Source: Marivita sp030148515 (GTDB taxonomy: Bacteria; Pseudomonadota; Alphaproteobacteria; Rhodobacterales; Rhodobacteraceae). From it: 64,000 bases of DNA. Below are positions 7,897 through 17,001 of the stretch, piece by piece (position 1 is the first letter of the stretch; each line of letters opens with the position of its first letter). The stretch is taken from the NCBI RefSeq assembly GCF_048006345.1, contig NZ_CP180351.1:2418001-2482000 (forward strand), in the 5' to 3' direction. The notes beneath the pieces were generated by a model. The model did no database searches and had not been told where the DNA came from. It worked only from the letters and a program-made list of their open reading frames with translations. Made by a program: the position numbers and the translations under genes.

Positions 7897-10083
7897 ATGA
7901 CCGATTTCACAATGACAAAGGATGCCGAGGGCATCGCCACGATCACCTGGGACGTTCCGGAAAAGTCGATGAACGTGCTGAGCTTCGACGGGTTGCAGAC
8001 GCTCAACGAGCTGGTGGATGACGCGCTGTCGGATGAAGCCGTCAAAGGCATCATCATCACCTCTGGCAAACCCGATTTCGCGGCGGGCATGGACCTGAAC
8101 GTACTGGCGACGCTGCGCGAGGCCGGGGCCGAGGCGGTGTTCGACGGGATCATGAAAATGCACGGCGTGCTGCGCAAGATCGAACGTGCCGGCATGGACG
8201 CGAAGACCAACAAAGGCGGCAAGCCGGTGGCGGCGGTTCTGCCCGGCACGGCTTTGGGGATCGGGCTGGAAATCCCCCTCGCCTGTCACCGCGTGTTTGC
8301 AGCCGACAATGCCAAGGCCAAGATCGGCCTGCCGGAAATCATGGTCGGGCTTTTCCCTGGCGCCGGTGGCACAACGCGTGTGGCGCGCAAGATGGGCGCG
8401 ATGGCGGCCTCGCCCTTCCTGCTGGAGGGCAAGCTGTCTGATCCCGTCAAAGCCAAGGCGGCTGGTTTGATTGACGAAGTGTCCGCAGACCCGATGGCCG
8501 ATGCCCGCGCTTGGGTGCTGAGCGCAGGCGATGCGGATCTGCTCAAGCCGTGGGATGCGAAGGGCTACAAGATGCCGGGCGGCGCGCCGTATCATCCGGC
8601 GGGCTTCATGACCTTCGTGGGTGCGTCCGCCATGGTCAACGGCAAGACCAAGGGCGTCTACCCGGCAGCCAAGGCGCTGCTCTCGGCGGTTTATGAAGGG
8701 GCGATGGTGGATTTCGACACCGCTCTCAGGATCGAGGCGCGGTGGTTCACATCGATCATCATGAACCCGTCCTCATCGGCGATGATCCGGTCGCTCTTCA
8801 TCAACAAAGGCGCGCTGGAAAAAGGCGCCGTCCGTCCCGCCGACGTTGCTGACCAGCGAGTCAAGAAGGTCGGCGTGCTTGGTGCTGGCATGATGGGTGC
8901 GGGCATCGCGCTGGTGTCGGCTCAGGCGGGCATCGAGGTTGTGCTGCTGGACCGCGATCAGGCGGCGGCGGACAAGGGCAAAGCCTATTCCGCCGACTAT
9001 GCGGCCAAGGGCGTGTCGCGCAGGAAGATCACCCAGGACAAGGCCGATGCGATGCTGGCGCGGATCACGGCCACTACGGATTACAACGATCTGGCGGGCT
9101 GTGACCTCATCGTTGAGGCGGTGTTCGAAGACCCCAAGATCAAGGCCGAAGTGACCGCACAGGTCGAAGCGGTGATTGGTGAGGACTGCATCTTTGCGAC
9201 CAACACCTCGACCCTGCCGATCAGCGATCTGGCGAAGGCCAGCAAGCGGCCCGAGCAGTTCATCGGCATCCACTTCTTCTCGCCGGTCGAGAAGATGATG
9301 CTGGTCGAGATCATCAAGGGCAAGGAAACCGGCGACCGTGCCGTGGCCAAGGCTCTCGACTTTGTGCGTCAGATCAAGAAGACCCCGATCGTGGTCAACG
9401 ACGCGCGGTTCTTCTACGCCAACCGCTGCATCATTCCGTATATCAATGAAGGTATCCGGATGGTGAAGGAAGGCGTGTCCCCGGTTTTGATCGAGAACGC
9501 CGCCAAGATGGTCGGTATGCCGCTCGGCCCGCTGCAGCTGGTCGACGAAACCTCGATTGACCTGGGGGCCAAGATCGCCCGCGCAACCCGCGCGGCGATG
9601 GGCGATGCCTATCCCGATGGTGCTGTGGACGAGGTGATCTTCTGGATGGAAGCGCAAGGCCGTCTGGGTCGTAAATCGAAGGCCGGGTTCTACGATTACG
9701 ACGCCGCTGGCAAGCGCCAAGGCCTGTCCGAGGTGGTCAAGGCGCAGTACCCGCAGGCTGACGACCAACCTGATCTGATTGACGTGCAGCACCGTCTGCT
9801 GTTCGTGCAATCGCTCGAAGCAGTGCGTGCGCTGGAAGATGGAGTGCTCATGGACATCCGCGAAGGTGATGTGGGCGCAATCCTTGGCTGGGGCTTTGCG
9901 CCGTGGTCGGGTGGTCCGCTGTCCTGGTTCGACATGCTGGGTGCGGAATATGCGGCAGAACGCTGTGACCAACTGGTCGAGGCGTATGGCGACCGCTTTG
10001 CCTGCCCTGCCCTGCTGCGCGACATGGCGACCAAAGGTCAGAGCTTCTACGGGCGCTTTGCGCCCGAGAAGTCGGCGGCGTGA
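7897..10083 (+). CDS. fadB: Bifunctional enoyl-CoA hydratase / 3-hydroxyacyl-CoA dehydrogenase
   Basis: A 728-residue multifunctional enzyme with the family's normal length. Residues 1 to about 190 form the crotonase domain (oxyanion segment FAAGMDLNVL, then GLPEIMVGLFPGAGGTTR with the conserved Glu). From about 325 the NAD-binding domain starts with GVLGAGMMGAGIALVSA, followed by the two helical 3-hydroxyacyl dehydrogenase domains. It hydrates enoyl-CoA and oxidises the 3-hydroxyacyl-CoA for FadA. The start is the ATG at 7897 behind GAAAGGGA; an open frame extends upstream into the previous gene but has no start signal. Confidence 0.95.
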   Translation: MTDFTMTKDAEGIATITWDVPEKSMNVLSFDGLQTLNELVDDALSDEAVKGIIITSGKPDFAAGMDLNVLATLREAGAEAVFDGIMKMHGVLRKIERAGMDAKTNKGGKPVAAVLPGTALGIGLEIPLACHRVFAADNAKAKIGLPEIMVGLFPGAGGTTRVARKMGAMAASPFLLEGKLSDPVKAKAAGLIDEVSADPMADARAWVLSAGDADLLKPWDAKGYKMPGGAPYHPAGFMTFVGASAMVNGKTKGVYPAAKALLSAVYEGAMVDFDTALRIEARWFTSIIMNPSSSAMIRSLFINKGALEKGAVRPADVADQRVKKVGVLGAGMMGAGIALVSAQAGIEVVLLDRDQAAADKGKAYSADYAAKGVSRRKITQDKADAMLARITATTDYNDLAGCDLIVEAVFEDPKIKAEVTAQVEAVIGEDCIFATNTSTLPISDLAKASKRPEQFIGIHFFSPVEKMMLVEIIKGKETGDRAVAKALDFVRQIKKTPIVVNDARFFYANRCIIPYINEGIRMVKEGVSPVLIENAAKMVGMPLGPLQLVDETSIDLGAKIARATRAAMGDAYPDGAVDEVIFWMEAQGRLGRKSKAGFYDYDAAGKRQGLSEVVKAQYPQADDQPDLIDVQHRLLFVQSLEAVRALEDGVLMDIREGDVGAILGWGFAPWSGGPLSWFDMLGAEYAAERCDQLVEAYGDRFACPALLRDMATKGQSFYGRFAPEKSAA

Positions 10084-10090
10084 TGTCAGT

Positions 10091-10194
10091 GCCGGGCACA
10101 TGCCCGGCCACCGCTTGAGCGTTTGGAACTTGCGTAGGCCGGGCAATTGCCCGGCTTCCTTTTATGTGAGAGCCGGGCAGAAGCCCGGCCTACC
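10091..10194. repeat. REP-like cluster, family B, three copies including an inverted doublet
   Basis: Three palindromes with stem GCCGGGC-N4-GCCCGGC occupy the fadB 3' gap: 10091-10108 (loop ACAT), 10138-10155 (loop AATT) and 10172-10189 (loop AGAA). The second carries GCGTAG on its left and the third CTAC on its right, so they form an inverted pair with tails outward. A related copy lies at 50957. The cluster could end or stabilise fad transcripts. Confidence 0.85.
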
Positions 10195-10196
10195 TC

Positions 10197-10391
10197 TTAC
10201 TCCGACTGTAGTGCTGCGAACCGCTCCATCCGGTCGATCTGGGGGGCCATTGTGCACCACTCATCCTCGACCGTGACCCAGTGAGCATCGCGGGTTTCGG
10301 CGTGGACGATGATACGACCGGATTCAGACGTGATCTCAGGCACCACAATCATATTGAGGAAGAGGGCGAAAGCTTCGGCAGTCAGACACAT
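10197..10391 (-). CDS. Small conserved-looking protein of unknown function
   Basis: A 64-residue protein (MCLTAEAFALFLNMIVVPE...). I do not recognise the family. The case for a gene is a very good ribosome site (AAAGGAG, nine bases before the ATG at 10391) and the absence of any competing frame. It has a hydrophobic N-terminal half (about residues 4-18) followed by a charged tail, too short and not hydrophobic enough for a confident membrane helix. It lies downstream of the sulfotransferase on the same strand but has its own 170-base leader, which includes a palindrome at 10493. Confidence 0.6.
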   Translation of the reverse strand: MCLTAEAFALFLNMIVVPEITSESGRIIVHAETRDAHWVTVEDEWCTMAPQIDRMERFAALQSE

Positions 10392-10492
10392 GGGAAAACT
10401 CCTTTTTCAAGTGTCCTCCCATTGGCGATGTCCACCTCTCGCGGGTGGTGATGTCAATCTAACGCAAAAGCCTTACTTTTGATTGAAACCCC

Positions 10493-10509
10493 ATGCTGCG
10501 CCGCAGCAT
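10493..10509. promoter_or_regulatory. Palindrome ATGCTGC-GCC-GCAGCAT
   Basis: A perfect 7-bp inverted repeat with a 3-base centre, about 100 bases upstream of the 64-residue gene. Its TGC...GCA form resembles PhaR-type operators of polyhydroxyalkanoate genes, but a structural RNA hairpin is also possible. Only the symmetry is seen; binding is inferred. Confidence 0.35.
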
Positions 10510-10562
10510 TTTGCGGTGAAAGTGCGCGCATACTGTGCAAAACCTATCAAACCGCACAGAAT

Positions 10563-11213
10563 TCAGGCGCCAAAACGATACGCGAACCGGGCAATATCGT
10601 CGGCGCACATCTCGGCAACGGCGGCGGCGGTCTGGTCTGAATACGCGCCGCGATAGTCCCGAGGCCGATCCGAAGCGTTGGCATGAGGGACGTCCAACCG
10701 GAACCCGACATGCGCTTCAACCGGGGCGAGGTCTTCTTCCAGATGCTCCAGCCGTACATAGGCCGAACACCGCTCGACACCTGCCGCGTCAGTGACATAT
10801 CGCGCCGCTGGATGCGCGCGCAGGCTGGCTTCTGTGTCGGGGTGCAACAGGAATGCCTCAAAGCTGGTAGCCTTGGCCAGCGTGACGGCAGGGTGATCGA
10901 AACTCTGGTCGCGCAGCCAATGGTAGTAGCTGACCATCCGGTCCCACGGGTTGCGCACCAGCGTGAAGATAAACATCCCGTCGAGATCGGACGGCGACAG
11001 CGCCCCATCGAGATCGGCCAAAGTGCTGTGCTTCCAAAGCCGGCCCTTTGCGGCAAGCGTCTTGACCCGCGCCTTGCGCCTGATCGCTTTGGGGGTATCC
11101 CCGATCAGGATGTCATCCCGATGCGCACGCGCCTCCAGCGCCAAGGCCAGAGAGGTGCCCCCCGTTTTGGGGATATGCACGAAGATGAATTTCCGGGCGG
11201 GCGAGATGATCAT
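10563..11213 (-). CDS. Sulfotransferase family 2 domain protein
   Basis: A 216-residue PAPS-dependent sulfotransferase. The 5'-phosphosulfate loop is FVHIPKTGGTSLA (about residues 11-23), with the catalytic Lys of PKTGGTS, and the 3'-phosphate loop is FTLVRNPWDRMVSYYHW (about 83-99). Such enzymes move sulfate from PAPS to a hydroxyl acceptor, often a polysaccharide or lipid. No signal peptide or membrane segment is seen, so it is probably cytoplasmic. The acceptor cannot be deduced. It is divergent from the acyl-CoA synthetase at 11320, and no capsule or glycosyltransferase genes are nearby. Confidence 0.88.
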   Translation of the reverse strand: MIISPARKFIFVHIPKTGGTSLALALEARAHRDDILIGDTPKAIRRKARVKTLAAKGRLWKHSTLADLDGALSPSDLDGMFIFTLVRNPWDRMVSYYHWLRDQSFDHPAVTLAKATSFEAFLLHPDTEASLRAHPAARYVTDAAGVERCSAYVRLEHLEEDLAPVEAHVGFRLDVPHANASDRPRDYRGAYSDQTAAAVAEMCADDIARFAYRFGA

Positions 11214-11319
11214 ACGCCAGAGGTGCCAGTTTGGCGGAGGTCACGCAAGTTTGGGCTTTTCCCTTGTTCGATCCCTGCGCTATGTCACCCTGTACAGATT
11301 GTCGCAGGGAGGGCACGAG

Positions 11320-12948
11320 ATGGGTTGGATGCGGGATGAAACGGGCCTTGAAAAGCGCACCGCGAATTATGTGCCACTGACGCCCCTGTCGCATCTACAG
11401 CGCGCCGCAGAGGTCTTCCCCGACACGATTGCCGTCGTGCATGGCGCGCATCGCAAGACCTACCGCGAATATCATGAGCGTGTGACCCGGCTGGCCTCGG
11501 CGCTTGTTTCCATGGGGGTGAAACCGGGTGACGTGGTGGCGACGATCCTGCCCAACATCCCCGCACAGGCCGAGGCGCATTTTGGCGTGCCCGCCTGTGG
11601 TGCTGTTCTCAATACCATCAACACGCGTCTGGATGTGGACACGATTTCCTACATCCTCGACCATGGCGAGGCGAAGGTTGTCCTGTGTGACCCGCAGTTC
11701 ATGCCCGTGCTGGCCAACGCCATAGAACAGATGGAGGGTCCCGCACCCAACGTGATCGAAGTGGCCGATCCGCATGAAGGCGTGAGCGCGGCGAGCGATT
11801 ATCCCGAGTACGAAGACGTGCTGGCTGGGGGAGACCCGGATTTCAAATGGATCATGCCAGAAGACGAATGGGAGAGCCTCGCGCTCAACTACACCTCTGG
11901 CACCACGGGGCGGCCCAAGGGCGTGGTCTACCACCATCGTGGCGCGTATCTGATGACGATGGGCACGGCGGTCAGTTGGGAAATGGCGCTGCGGCCCAAG
12001 TATCTGACCATCGTGCCTTTATTCCACTGCAACGGCTGGAACCACACATGGATGATGCCGATGCTGGGCGGGACGGTTGTCTGCTGTCGCGATATCAGCG
12101 CCAAGGCGATCTACAATGCGATTGCCGATGAAGGCGTGACCCATTTCGGCGGTGCGCCCATCGTTCTGAACATGATCGTCAACTCGGACCCTGCGGATCG
12201 TCGGGAATTTGACCATCTGGTCAAAGTTTACACCGCCGGCGCGCCCCCTGCCCCGGCAACTCTGGCCAAGATCGGTGATCTGGGCTTTCACGTGATGCAG
12301 GTCTACGGGCTGACCGAAACTTATGGCCATGTCACCGAATGCGTCTGGAATGGCGATGCGTGGGATGGGTTGGAACAGGACGCAAAGTCGGCCATCAAGG
12401 CGCGTCAGGGTGTGGCCTTCCCGATGATGGAGAAGATCGACGTGCTGGATGACACCGGAACCCCTGTGCCGCGCGATGGCAAGACCCAGGGCGAAATCGT
12501 CATTCGCGGCAATGCGGTGATGAAGGGATACCTGAAGAATCCCAAGGCCACGGACGAGGCCTTTGAAGGCGGGCATTTCCATTCCGGCGACATCGCCGTG
12601 ATGCACCCGGACAATTACTGCCAGATTGCGGATCGCGCGAAGGACATCATCATCTCGGGCGGCGAGAACATCTCTTCGGTCGAGGTCGAAGGCTGCCTGA
12701 TGGCGCATGATGCGGTGCTGCTCTGTGCCGTGGTCGCCAAGCCGGACGAGAAATGGGGCGAAGTGCCTTGCGCCTTTGTGGAGCTGAAAGGCAACCACAG
12801 CGCCACCGAGGAAGAACTGATCGCCTTTGCGCGCACCAAATTGGCCGGGTTCAAGACACCCAAGAAGGTGGTGTTCGAGGAGTTGCCGAAAACGTCGACC
12901 GGCAAGATCCAGAAGTTCCAGTTGCGGGAGCGGGCCAAGGCGCTTTGA
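11320..12948 (+). CDS. AMP-forming acyl-CoA synthetase (DmdB / medium-chain ligase candidate)
   Basis: A 542-residue ANL-superfamily ligase activating a carboxylate through an acyl-adenylate to the CoA thioester. The P-loop YTSGTTGRPKG is at about 191-201, the substrate-pocket motif FHCNGWNHTW at 235-244, YGLTETYG at about 329-336, and the A10 lysine in STGKIQKF at residue 529. The length and pocket motif match the branch that includes methylmercaptopropionate-CoA ligase (DmdB) of roseobacters and medium-chain/cinnamate-type ligases; substrate cannot be fixed by eye. The start is at 11320 behind AGGGAGGG; an upstream open frame overlaps the divergent sulfotransferase and is spurious. Confidence 0.92.
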   Translation: MGWMRDETGLEKRTANYVPLTPLSHLQRAAEVFPDTIAVVHGAHRKTYREYHERVTRLASALVSMGVKPGDVVATILPNIPAQAEAHFGVPACGAVLNTINTRLDVDTISYILDHGEAKVVLCDPQFMPVLANAIEQMEGPAPNVIEVADPHEGVSAASDYPEYEDVLAGGDPDFKWIMPEDEWESLALNYTSGTTGRPKGVVYHHRGAYLMTMGTAVSWEMALRPKYLTIVPLFHCNGWNHTWMMPMLGGTVVCCRDISAKAIYNAIADEGVTHFGGAPIVLNMIVNSDPADRREFDHLVKVYTAGAPPAPATLAKIGDLGFHVMQVYGLTETYGHVTECVWNGDAWDGLEQDAKSAIKARQGVAFPMMEKIDVLDDTGTPVPRDGKTQGEIVIRGNAVMKGYLKNPKATDEAFEGGHFHSGDIAVMHPDNYCQIADRAKDIIISGGENISSVEVEGCLMAHDAVLLCAVVAKPDEKWGEVPCAFVELKGNHSATEEELIAFARTKLAGFKTPKKVVFEELPKTSTGKIQKFQLRERAKAL

Positions 12949-12963
12949 GTCAGCGGTCTTCGC

Positions 12964-13350
12964 TTACTGGATATAGCGCATAAGCTCGGCCGCCCGCGCG
13001 CGGCCCAGTTCCACCTTGCAGGCATTGATCGCGATCCCCGTGCCCGAGCCGCCGCCAAAGGTTGCACCCACATAATCGCATTGAGCATCGCGATACGCCA
13101 GCCACGCGGCCTGCGCGGCGTCGAGCGCGGGCACCGTGACCACACGGCCAGTGATCCCGTCCAGTTCTGCCGCGGAGGACTTTGCAAACCCCAGATAAAT
13201 CTCGATGGTTGCGTCCACCCGCGCAAGCGTGTCGGCCACGCAATTGCCGATCTCGACCTGGCTGCTGCCGCCGCATTCGGTGGCCGGGTCCGCGAGGGCA
13301 GATCCCGCGCTCCAGAGCACAAGGCACGCGACGAATGTGAATGGCTTCAT
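12964..13350 (-). CDS. Exported LprI/DUF1311-like protein
   Basis: A 128-residue exported protein with a clear signal peptide (about 20 residues, cleavage after GSALA) behind a GGAGGT ribosome site. The mature part contains paired cysteines (ECGG, IGNC, QCDY, NACK) and an AAQAAWLAYRDAQCDY segment characteristic of the LprI/DUF1311 fold, whose members include lysozyme inhibitors. By family it would act in the periplasm, perhaps guarding peptidoglycan against lysozyme. It is convergent with the acyl-CoA synthetase, 15 bases away. Confidence 0.82.
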   Translation of the reverse strand: MKPFTFVACLVLWSAGSALADPATECGGSSQVEIGNCVADTLARVDATIEIYLGFAKSSAAELDGITGRVVTVPALDAAQAAWLAYRDAQCDYVGATFGGGSGTGIAINACKVELGRARAAELMRYIQ

Positions 13351-13602
13351 GGCAGAACCTCCGGTCATGCTGGATCGACGGAACCAATCTCGTCTATCGA
13401 CACCATAAAACCGTGTAACTTTTCCCGAAAGCAATAACTCTGCTCAAGCCTGCATCTGCGGCGATGGCGGGCCAAGGCATTGCAACCAACCACTGTCCAA
13501 GATGGCATACCTCGTGCAAGCGCGGGGGAAGCCCCTGCCGCATTGCGCGAAAGGCCACACGGGTGTACCCTAACCCATAATCAACGAGGCAGAGCAGCCC
13601 GC

Positions 13603-14628
13603 ATGACCGCGCTGAAGGAATTTCAACGGCTGGAGGCCGAAGGTGTCTGGCGTGCAACGCCGGCCGACCAGCGCAAGGATGTGATCGTGTCCTTGGGCGA
13701 TGCCTCACTGACGATCCTTGATTTGCGGGAAAACGTGCTGGCGCATTGGTCAGTTGCTGCCGTGGCGAGGGCAAACAAGGGGCAGATGCCCGCGATCTAT
13801 CATCCTGACGGCGATCCGGGCGAAACGCTCGAATTCGGCGAGAACAGTGCGCAAATGATCGAAGCGATAGAGCGCATCCGAACCGCCATCGACCGGACGC
13901 GCCCAAAACCGGGAAAGCTTCGGTTCTGGATGACGGGGCTGATCGCGGCATCGGTGATCGCAGGGATCGTCTTCTGGCTGCCCGATGCTCTATTGCGGCA
14001 TACCGTTCAAGTGGTGCCTGCGGTTAAGCGGGTCGAGATCGGGGATGCCCTTTTGGCCCGGATCATGCGGATTTCCGGGCAGGCCTGCATGACGCGGGAT
14101 GCCCGCGAACCGTTGCGGCGGCTGGCCTCACGCGTGTTGGGACCGGCACAGCGAGGTGCCTTGGTGGTGCTGCCCGGTGGCGTGGCCGAGACGGCACATC
14201 TTCCGGGCGGACGCATCCTGCTGAACCGGGCTCTGATCGAAGACCCGGAAGAACCGGATGTGACGGCGGGCTATGTCCTGACCGAACGGCTGCGCGCGCT
14301 GACGCAAGACCCGCTGGAGGAAATGCTGATCGAGACGGGTCTCTGGTCGAGCCTGCGTTTGTTGACGACAGGCGAGATGGCAGATGCGGATCTCGACCGA
14401 TACAGCGAATACCTCTTGGCGCGAACGCCCGCCAAACTGTCGAACGATGTGATCATCGCTGGTTTCGAAATGGCGAACCTGCGCACGACACCATATGCCT
14501 ATGCCGTTGATATCACGGGAGAAACGACCCTTCAATTGATCGAGGCCGATCCGATGTCAGGCAAAGAGACGCGCCCCGTCCTTAGCGATGCGGATTGGTT
14601 GCGCCTGCAAGGGATCTGCGGCGAATGA
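13603..14628 (+). CDS. Single-pass membrane protein of unknown function
   Basis: A 341-residue protein not recognised by family. An N-terminal cytoplasmic part (about 1-105) has a strand-rich region (KDVIVSLGDASLTILDL) followed by one membrane helix (about 108-128, FWMTGLIAASVIAGIVFWL). The C-terminal part (about 130-341) would be periplasmic and includes ALVVLPGGVAETAHLPGGRI, which resembles strands of a metalloprotease-like fold but lacks an HExxH motif. Its stop TGA and the stop of the convergent gene at 14629 share the sequence TGATCA. Confidence 0.8.
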   Translation: MTALKEFQRLEAEGVWRATPADQRKDVIVSLGDASLTILDLRENVLAHWSVAAVARANKGQMPAIYHPDGDPGETLEFGENSAQMIEAIERIRTAIDRTRPKPGKLRFWMTGLIAASVIAGIVFWLPDALLRHTVQVVPAVKRVEIGDALLARIMRISGQACMTRDAREPLRRLASRVLGPAQRGALVVLPGGVAETAHLPGGRILLNRALIEDPEEPDVTAGYVLTERLRALTQDPLEEMLIETGLWSSLRLLTTGEMADADLDRYSEYLLARTPAKLSNDVIIAGFEMANLRTTPYAYAVDITGETTLQLIEADPMSGKETRPVLSDADWLRLQGICGE

Positions 14629-15273
14629 TCAGTGGCCAAGCCCCTTGCCGCGCCCGACGATGACCGGTTCCTTGATCTTCTGGTCCTTGGTCAACAGCTG
14701 CCGTGGCACGGTGTTGCTCCAGACCTCTTGCGTCGCGCGATAGCCCTGCCGGGTCATGTGCGCGCGATGCGGATTGAGGCGGTCATCCTCCCACGCCGGT
14801 TTGTAGCCCTTGGGCACTTTGGGCAACGTGTGACCCTGAGCGTCGTAGACATGCTTGGGCACGATCCGCTCTTCATAGACGCGGGGTTGGGGCTGGCTGT
14901 ATTTCTGCGCTTGGACAGTCCGGTTTGAAACCATCGGCACGGCTCGTTGTGGGGTGATGATGCGCTGCGGGGTGATGATGACCGGCTGTGCTTCAGCCAC
15001 GACAACCGGCGCGGGCGCTGAACGGACGAGGCTCGGGGTCTGACCGCAGATCGGTTGCCGGTTTTGACTTACGCGGGGCACCCAGTTGACCGCGCCATCG
15101 ACGCCTGCGCGGACATAGACGCAGCCCCGGCTGTCGACATATTGCCGGGCGTCATAGCTGGCGGGAGGCACTTCGGCAGGTGGCGTGACCTGCAAGCCCT
15201 GAGCCGATACGGAAATCGTTGAAACGAGAAGCGCGGCCAGGGTGGCCGCAGCTTTGATACGGTACACAATCAT
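14629..15273 (-). CDS. Exported protein of unknown function, Pro/Gln-rich
   Basis: A 214-residue protein with a signal peptide (cleavage near SVSAQ, residue 24-25). The segment YVDSRGCVYVRAGVDGAVNW (about 45-64), with its Cys and a second Cys in QPICGQ, resembles a domain found in roseobacter envelope proteins that often end in a SPOR domain; here no SPOR domain is seen. The middle is Pro/Gln/Val-rich and probably extended; the C-terminus is basic (RGKGLGH). A periplasmic cell-wall-associated role is plausible but unproven. Confidence 0.8.
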   Translation of the reverse strand: MIVYRIKAAATLAALLVSTISVSAQGLQVTPPAEVPPASYDARQYVDSRGCVYVRAGVDGAVNWVPRVSQNRQPICGQTPSLVRSAPAPVVVAEAQPVIITPQRIITPQRAVPMVSNRTVQAQKYSQPQPRVYEERIVPKHVYDAQGHTLPKVPKGYKPAWEDDRLNPHRAHMTRQGYRATQEVWSNTVPRQLLTKDQKIKEPVIVGRGKGLGH

Positions 15274-15331
15274 TTGTCTGTCCCCACAGATGTGCAGGAA
15301 GACTGCCCGTCAGGTGATTGGGTGTAAAGGG

Positions 15332-15964
15332 CTATTTCGTCCCGAACATCCGGTCGCCCGCATCGCCCAGACCCGGCACGATGTAGCCCAGTTCGTTGAG
15401 GTGCGAATCCAGCGCGGCGGTGACGATCGGCACGTCAGGGTGCGCCTCTTTCATGCGGGCCACACCTTCGGGCGCGGCGAGCAGGCAGAGGAAGATGATG
15501 TTCTTGGCACCGGCATTCTTGACGAGGTCGATAGCGGCGGCAGAGCTGTTGCCGGTGGCGAGCATGGGATCGACGACAATCGTAATCCGGTCTTCGAGTT
15601 GCGCGGGGACCTTGAAGTAATACTGCACCGGTTTGAGCGTTTCCTCGTCACGGTAGAGACCGACAAAGCCGACCCGCGCGGCGGGGATCAGTTCAAGAAT
15701 ACCGTCCAGCAACCCGTTGCCCGCCCGCAGGATCGAGATCAGCGCGAGCTTCTTGCCGTCTATCACCGGGGCGTCCATTTCGCAGAGCGGGGTTTCGATT
15801 TTCTTGGTGGTGAGCGGCAGGTTTCGCGTGACCTCGTAGGCCAGCAAGTGGCTGATTTCACGCAGCAATTGACGGAACGATTTGGTCGAAGTGTCCTTTT
15901 CGCGCATCAGGCTCAGTTTGTGCTGAACAAGCGGGTGGTCAACGATGGTCAGATGTTGGGTCAT
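15332..15964 (-). CDS. upp: Uracil phosphoribosyltransferase
   Basis: A 210-residue type I phosphoribosyltransferase that makes UMP from uracil and PRPP. The PRPP loop is ITIVVDPMLATGNSS (about residues 126-140), and the C-terminal GDAGDRMFGTK is the usual uracil-binding end. It is the last gene of the nucleoside-salvage operon; its ATG overlaps the stop of add by four bases (ATGA), so uracil released by upstream phosphorolysis can be recaptured by a coupled product. Confidence 0.96.
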   Translation of the reverse strand: MTQHLTIVDHPLVQHKLSLMREKDTSTKSFRQLLREISHLLAYEVTRNLPLTTKKIETPLCEMDAPVIDGKKLALISILRAGNGLLDGILELIPAARVGFVGLYRDEETLKPVQYYFKVPAQLEDRITIVVDPMLATGNSSAAAIDLVKNAGAKNIIFLCLLAAPEGVARMKEAHPDVPIVTAALDSHLNELGYIVPGLGDAGDRMFGTK

Positions 15965-17001
15965 GTGCGCTCCAGTCGTTTCAGGACACGGGTGCGCGTG
16001 TCCTCGTCGCAGAAGGCCGCGCGGGCGGCGGTGTCGTTCAGTTCGGAAAATACATCTTCGTCCCAGCGGAAGGTGCGGGCAAGATTGACATATTCGTCAC
16101 GCATCGTGGTGTGGAAGAACGGCGGATCGTCGGTGGAGACCGTGACCTTCACCCCACGTTTGCGCAGTTTTTCAATCGGGTGTGCAGCAAGGCTCGGGTA
16201 AACTTCGAGGTTCACGTTGGAACCCGGGCAAACTTCGAGGGTAATCTCGTTCTCCACAAGTTTGTCCACAAGCGCCAGATCGTTGATCGCGTGAACACCG
16301 TGGCCGATGCGTTCGACCTTGAGATCGTCCACCGCGTCGCGCACCGATTGCGCGCCGCCCCATTCCCCGGCATGGGCCGTCAGGCGCAACCCGGCTTCGC
16401 GTGCCATATCAAAGCTGTAGGCGAAGTCCCTGGGTTTACCCTTCATTTCATCACCGGCGATGCCGAAGCCGACAATCCAGTCGCCTGCTGTTTCTGCCGC
16501 ACACAGCGCCGAGGCCTTGGCCTTTTCCGGGCCAAAATGGCGGATGCAGGTGATGATGCCGCGCAGGATGATGCCATGGTCGCGTTCGGCCTCGTCGGCG
16601 GCGTCCTTGATCGCGTGCAGGTATTCGCGCCATGCGCCCACGTCGCTGCCGCCACAGAAATCTGGTGACAGGAAGGTTTCGGAATAGACCACGTCGTTTG
16701 CGGCGCTTTCTTCAAGCACGGCTTTGGTCAGGCGGGCGTAATCCTCGGGCGATTTGAGCACGCTTGTGGCGGCTTCATACACGCTGAGGAAATGGACGAA
16801 ATCCCGGAAGGCGTAACTGCCATCGGGTTTGAACACGCCGTCGAGATTGACGGATTTTTCTTTCGCCAACCCTTTGATGAACGCAGGTGGGGCCGCGCCT
16901 TCGTGGTGCAGATGCAGTTCGACCTTGGGCAGGCGCATGATGCGATCAAGCTGTTCTTCGTCCATCGGACGGCTCAGACGCTCGCGTTCTTCTTCATCCA
17001 T
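15961..17001 (-). CDS. add: Adenosine deaminase
   Basis: A 346-residue amidohydrolase converting adenosine (or deoxyadenosine) to inosine and ammonia. The zinc ligands and catalytic residues are visible: HLHHEG (about 28-33), TAHAGEWGG (His and Glu), GHGVHAI and VSTDDPPFF. The ATG at 17001 shares one base with the deoB stop (TGATG). An internal ATG twelve codons in (MDEEQLDRIMRLPKVELH) could also be used. Some enzymes of this branch act on adenine, so the base/nucleoside preference is inferred from the operon. Confidence 0.92.
   Translation of the reverse strand: MDEEERERLSRPMDEEQLDRIMRLPKVELHLHHEGAAPPAFIKGLAKEKSVNLDGVFKPDGSYAFRDFVHFLSVYEAATSVLKSPEDYARLTKAVLEESAANDVVYSETFLSPDFCGGSDVGAWREYLHAIKDAADEAERDHGIILRGIITCIRHFGPEKAKASALCAAETAGDWIVGFGIAGDEMKGKPRDFAYSFDMAREAGLRLTAHAGEWGGAQSVRDAVDDLKVERIGHGVHAINDLALVDKLVENEITLEVCPGSNVNLEVYPSLAAHPIEKLRKRGVKVTVSTDDPPFFHTTMRDEYVNLARTFRWDEDVFSELNDTAARAAFCDEDTRTRVLKRLERT

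Noticed and set aside
10535..11339. Plus-strand open frames opposite the sulfotransferase
   Set aside because: The minus strand holds both PAPS-binding motifs in frame; the plus-strand products have none.
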